From Methylomarinum sp964442675 (GTDB taxonomy: Bacteria > Pseudomonadota > Gammaproteobacteria > Methylococcales > Methylomonadaceae): a stretch of DNA of 7,138 nucleotides. The notes under the pieces are model-generated. The model was not told the origin of the DNA. It saw only the letters and a program-made list of their open reading frames with translations, and did not search any database. The first letter of the stretch is position 1; every line of letters begins with the position of its first letter. Where the stretch lies: the NCBI GenBank assembly GCA_964442675.1, contig CAYUAE010000107.1, positions 1-7,138 of the forward strand, given 5' to 3'. The position numbers were made by a program, and so were the translations under genes. This document shows positions 4,369-7,138 of the stretch, in pieces.

Positions 4369-7136
4369 CGACTATGGTTCCTGGGCAACGTTGGATGAGT
4401 AATACCGAAGCAGAATTGGGCTTAGGCCTTATTCTGGAGGTCGAATTCAACCGGGTTACCGTGTTATATCTGGCGACGGGTGAGCGACGAGTCTATGCCA
4501 AAGCCAATGCGCCGTTGACGCGAGTACAATTTTCGCCGGGCGACAGCATAGAATCGATCGATGGCGAAAAAATCAAGATTGACGCTGTTCAGGAACAGGA
4601 CGGTCTTCTGGTCTATATCGGTAAAAACGAAAGCGGGGATTCTGTCACGCTGGAGGAAATGGATCTGAATCCCCATATTCAGTTTAACAAGCCGCAAGAT
4701 CGTCTGTTTAGCGGTCAATTCGATCCGCCCGCCTGGTTTCAATTGCGCTATGAAACCTGGCGGCGGCAGGAAGCGTTTCAGCAGTCAATGGTTAAAGGAT
4801 TACAAGGCGCTCGAGCCGCGCTGATTCCACATCAGATTTATATTGCCCATGAGGCAGCTAATCGGATTCAGCCACGGGTTATGCTGGCCGATGAAGTCGG
4901 TTTAGGGAAAACCATTGAAGCCGGGCTGATTATGCATCACCGCCTGCTGAACGGCTTGAGCCAGCGTATTCTGGTTATCGTACCGGATGCCTTGTTGCAT
5001 CAGTGGCTGGTTGAAATGATCCGGCGCTTTAATTTGCGTTTCAGCCTGTTTGATGAAGAACGTTGCCAAGCTGCCGCCGAAGCGGATGAAAATCCATTTT
5101 TAACCGAGCAGCTCGTGTTATGCGGACAGGATTTTTTGACGCAACACCCTACGCGACAACAACAGGTTCTGGATGCAGGCTGGGATATGGTAGTGATCGA
5201 TGAAGCCCATCATATCGAATGGGATGAGAAGAATCCTGGCGCTGAATATCGTTTTGTTGAAAACCTTGCCTTATCCACACCCGGCCTGATTTTGCTGACG
5301 GCGACGCCGGAACAGATGGGGGAGAAGAGCCATTTTGCCCGCTTGAGATTATTGGATCCGGACCGGTTTTATGATTTTGAGCAGTTTCAGGCCGAACAGA
5401 AACAGTATGAGCCAGTCGCTGAAATTGCTCATCGACTGTTGTCCGATAGCGCTTTGACGGTTGATGAAATTGACACGCTGCAACAACTTATTCGTCATGA
5501 TCACGCCGAGAAATTGCTGGCGCAGGTGAATCAGACCGATGATATCAGGGCAGTGCGGGATGAATTGATTCAATTGTTGCTCGACCAGCACGGAACCGGC
5601 CGCATTTTGTTTCGCAACTCCAGGCAGACGGTTAAAGGCTTTCCCGATCGGCAATGTCATGCCTATCCGTTGGTGACGAACGATGGTATGCCAGAAGCGG
5701 TTTATCAACAGTGGCTGCTGGACAAAATCAAACAACTCCAGTCCGAAAAAGCCTTGCTGATCTGCCACAAGGCGGAGACGGTGGTTGCGCTGGAAAAATG
5801 GTTACGGGAAAAACACGGCATTGCCGCCGCCGTTTTCCATGAGGGCATGAGCATTGTCGAACGTGACCGGGCAGCCGCTTATTTTGCTGACCCGGAATCG
5901 GCGGCTACGATACTGCTCTGTTCGGAAATCGGCAGCGAAGGTCGAAATTTCCAATTTGTGCATCATCTGTTGTTATTTGATTTACCCGACAATCCTGATC
6001 TATTACAGCAGCGCATCGGTCGCTTGGATCGAATTGGCCAGACCCATGTGATTCAAATTCACATTCCGTATATTGAAAACAGCCCGCAGCATGTCTTGTA
6101 TCGTTGGTATCACGAGGGCTTGAATGCCTTTCAGCATAACTGCAATGGTGCCGCGCAAGTATTGGAACAGGTGCAGGCAGAACGGCAGCTGGCTATGAGA
6201 GAACCCGGCAATAGTGAGTACGTCGATGGACTGATTGGCAAAACGCAGCAGGTACTCAAGCAGGTGGAAGAACAATTGCATAAGGGGCGCGACCCCTTGC
6301 TGGAATTGAATTCATGCCGTCCAGAACAGGCCCGGCAGTTAATTGGAGAATTGAAAAAACGCGAGCTTAAGGGCTCTTTATGGCCCTATATGGAACAAGT
6401 TTTTGATTGTTATGGCGTCAATACCGAATTTCATTCCGCCGATTGTTATATTCTGACGCCGACTGAAAATATGCGGGAGGCGCATTTTCCGGGACTGGAA
6501 GAGGATGGTGTTACCGTCACTATCAACCGCGACATTGCGTTGGCGCGGGAAGATATGCAGTTTTTGACAGATGAACATCCAATGGTGATGGCGGCAATGG
6601 ACCGGGTGTTGTCCAGTGACACCGGCAATGCCTCGGTTGCTGTGATTCAACATCCAGCATTAAAAGGCGGGCAATTTTTGCTGGAGATGTTGTTTATCGT
6701 TGAATGCAGCGCACCACCGGTATTGCAAATCAACCGTTTTTTACCGCCCACACCCATTCGGATTTTAATCGATCAGGCGCAGAATGACCGCAGCGACGAC
6801 ATCAGTCATCAAAGTATGATTGATACCGGTGATCGTTTTGATAAGCAACAGATCACCCAGTTTTTGAATCATCAACGCGATGTCATCAATGCCATGATAC
6901 GGCTGGCAGAACAGGCGGCAGAATCTAAAATGCAGGCATTGATTGATAAGAGCAGTCAACAATTATTGCTGACATATCGGGCGGAAATCAAACGACTGAC
7001 ACGCTTGAAGCAGGTGAACCCTGGCATTAAACAAGACGAAATCGAACAGCTCAAAGAGCTCGCTCTGTTGGGGCATGATAATATTCAACAGACGCAGCTG
7101 AAACTCGACGCCGTTCGTTTTGTGATTACAAAATAA
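4365..7136 (+). CDS. rapA: RNA polymerase-associated ATPase RapA (HepA)
   Basis: RapA is a Swi2/Snf2-family ATPase that binds RNA polymerase and helps recycle it after transcription. The 923 residues align along the whole of E. coli RapA (968). Residues 1 to about 107 form the N-terminal Tudor-like region (GQRWMSNTEAELGLG). Lobe 1 carries Walker A DEVGLGKT (176-183), DEAH (279-282) and TATP (312-315). Lobe 2 carries SEIGSEGRNFQ (520-530) and QRIGRLDRIGQ (549-559). The RapA C-terminal region, including NRFLPPTP (790-797), extends to the end. All ATPase motifs are intact. The shortening is mostly at residues 425-462, where E. coli has about 40 more residues. The ATG at 4365 is preferred to the in-frame ATG at 4374 because AAGG lies 9 nt upstream of it. 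The stop TAA is at 7134-7136, two bases before the window end. Confidence 0.97.
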   Translation: MTTMVPGQRWMSNTEAELGLGLILEVEFNRVTVLYLATGERRVYAKANAPLTRVQFSPGDSIESIDGEKIKIDAVQEQDGLLVYIGKNESGDSVTLEEMDLNPHIQFNKPQDRLFSGQFDPPAWFQLRYETWRRQEAFQQSMVKGLQGARAALIPHQIYIAHEAANRIQPRVMLADEVGLGKTIEAGLIMHHRLLNGLSQRILVIVPDALLHQWLVEMIRRFNLRFSLFDEERCQAAAEADENPFLTEQLVLCGQDFLTQHPTRQQQVLDAGWDMVVIDEAHHIEWDEKNPGAEYRFVENLALSTPGLILLTATPEQMGEKSHFARLRLLDPDRFYDFEQFQAEQKQYEPVAEIAHRLLSDSALTVDEIDTLQQLIRHDHAEKLLAQVNQTDDIRAVRDELIQLLLDQHGTGRILFRNSRQTVKGFPDRQCHAYPLVTNDGMPEAVYQQWLLDKIKQLQSEKALLICHKAETVVALEKWLREKHGIAAAVFHEGMSIVERDRAAAYFADPESAATILLCSEIGSEGRNFQFVHHLLLFDLPDNPDLLQQRIGRLDRIGQTHVIQIHIPYIENSPQHVLYRWYHEGLNAFQHNCNGAAQVLEQVQAERQLAMREPGNSEYVDGLIGKTQQVLKQVEEQLHKGRDPLLELNSCRPEQARQLIGELKKRELKGSLWPYMEQVFDCYGVNTEFHSADCYILTPTENMREAHFPGLEEDGVTVTINRDIALAREDMQFLTDEHPMVMAAMDRVLSSDTGNASVAVIQHPALKGGQFLLEMLFIVECSAPPVLQINRFLPPTPIRILIDQAQNDRSDDISHQSMIDTGDRFDKQQITQFLNHQRDVINAMIRLAEQAAESKMQALIDKSSQQLLLTYRAEIKRLTRLKQVNPGIKQDEIEQLKELALLGHDNIQQTQLKLDAVRFVITK

Positions 7137-7138
7137 TA

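Noticed and set aside
5349..5768. 139-codon minus-strand ORF inside rapA
   Set aside because: It is antisense to the conserved ATPase region of rapA and its composition is that of a shadow frame.
5637..5842. Possible frameshift in rapA explaining the missing lobe-2 residues
   Set aside because: The rapA frame continues with matching sequence on both sides, and the other frames here do not contain the missing segment.
1..7138. CRISPR array, tRNA or rRNA genes
   Set aside because: No regularly spaced repeats were seen. The only tRNA-like structure is the tRNA-like domain of tmRNA.

Overview
The window looks like a gammaproteobacterial chromosome. RapA (an RNA polymerase recycling ATPase largely restricted to that class) is complete, and trpS and the one-piece tmRNA have normal proteobacterial form. 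I cannot name the genus from the sequence. The left end is the edge of a genomic island; the rest is mostly ordinary core genome around one unusual gene.

Layout. Positions 1-200 (minus strand) hold mobile-element debris: the first 44-47 residues of a tyrosine-recombinase island integrase, then immediately, in another frame, the N-terminus of an IS5-type transposase that runs off the window. The integrase promoter and short repeats that may be integrase arm sites lie at 202-266. A rho-independent terminator at 293-327 follows ssrA (tmRNA, 361-739, minus strand). The integrase starts 161 bp beyond the ssrA 3' end and reads away from it, the usual arrangement of an island integrated at the 3' end of ssrA. 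An extremely A/T-rich block (781-818) sits where an UP element for the ssrA promoter would be.

Positions 819-2984 (minus strand) encode a 721-residue protein that I regard as the most interesting item. It has an intact zeta-toxin/UNAG-kinase-like P-loop domain in its second half and, in its first half, a segment with the layout of a Fic domain whose catalytic motif is decayed (RPFSYGNRITLD where HxFx[D/E]GNGRxxR is expected). No separate antitoxin gene is visible next to it. A 261-bp divergent intergenic region separates it from trpS.

Positions 3246-7136 (plus strand) carry trpS (tryptophanyl-tRNA synthetase) and rapA (923 residues, complete). The 105-bp gap between them contains no obvious terminator but does contain an 18-codon ORF whose stop overlaps the rapA start (ATGA). 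This RapA is about 45 residues shorter than the E. coli protein, mainly because about 40 residues are missing at the entry to the second helicase lobe.

The genes share a loose theme of translation and transcription housekeeping (ribosome rescue, tRNA charging, RNA polymerase recycling), but nothing in the sequence shows that they form one pathway. The integrase and transposase remnants record past insertion events at ssrA.
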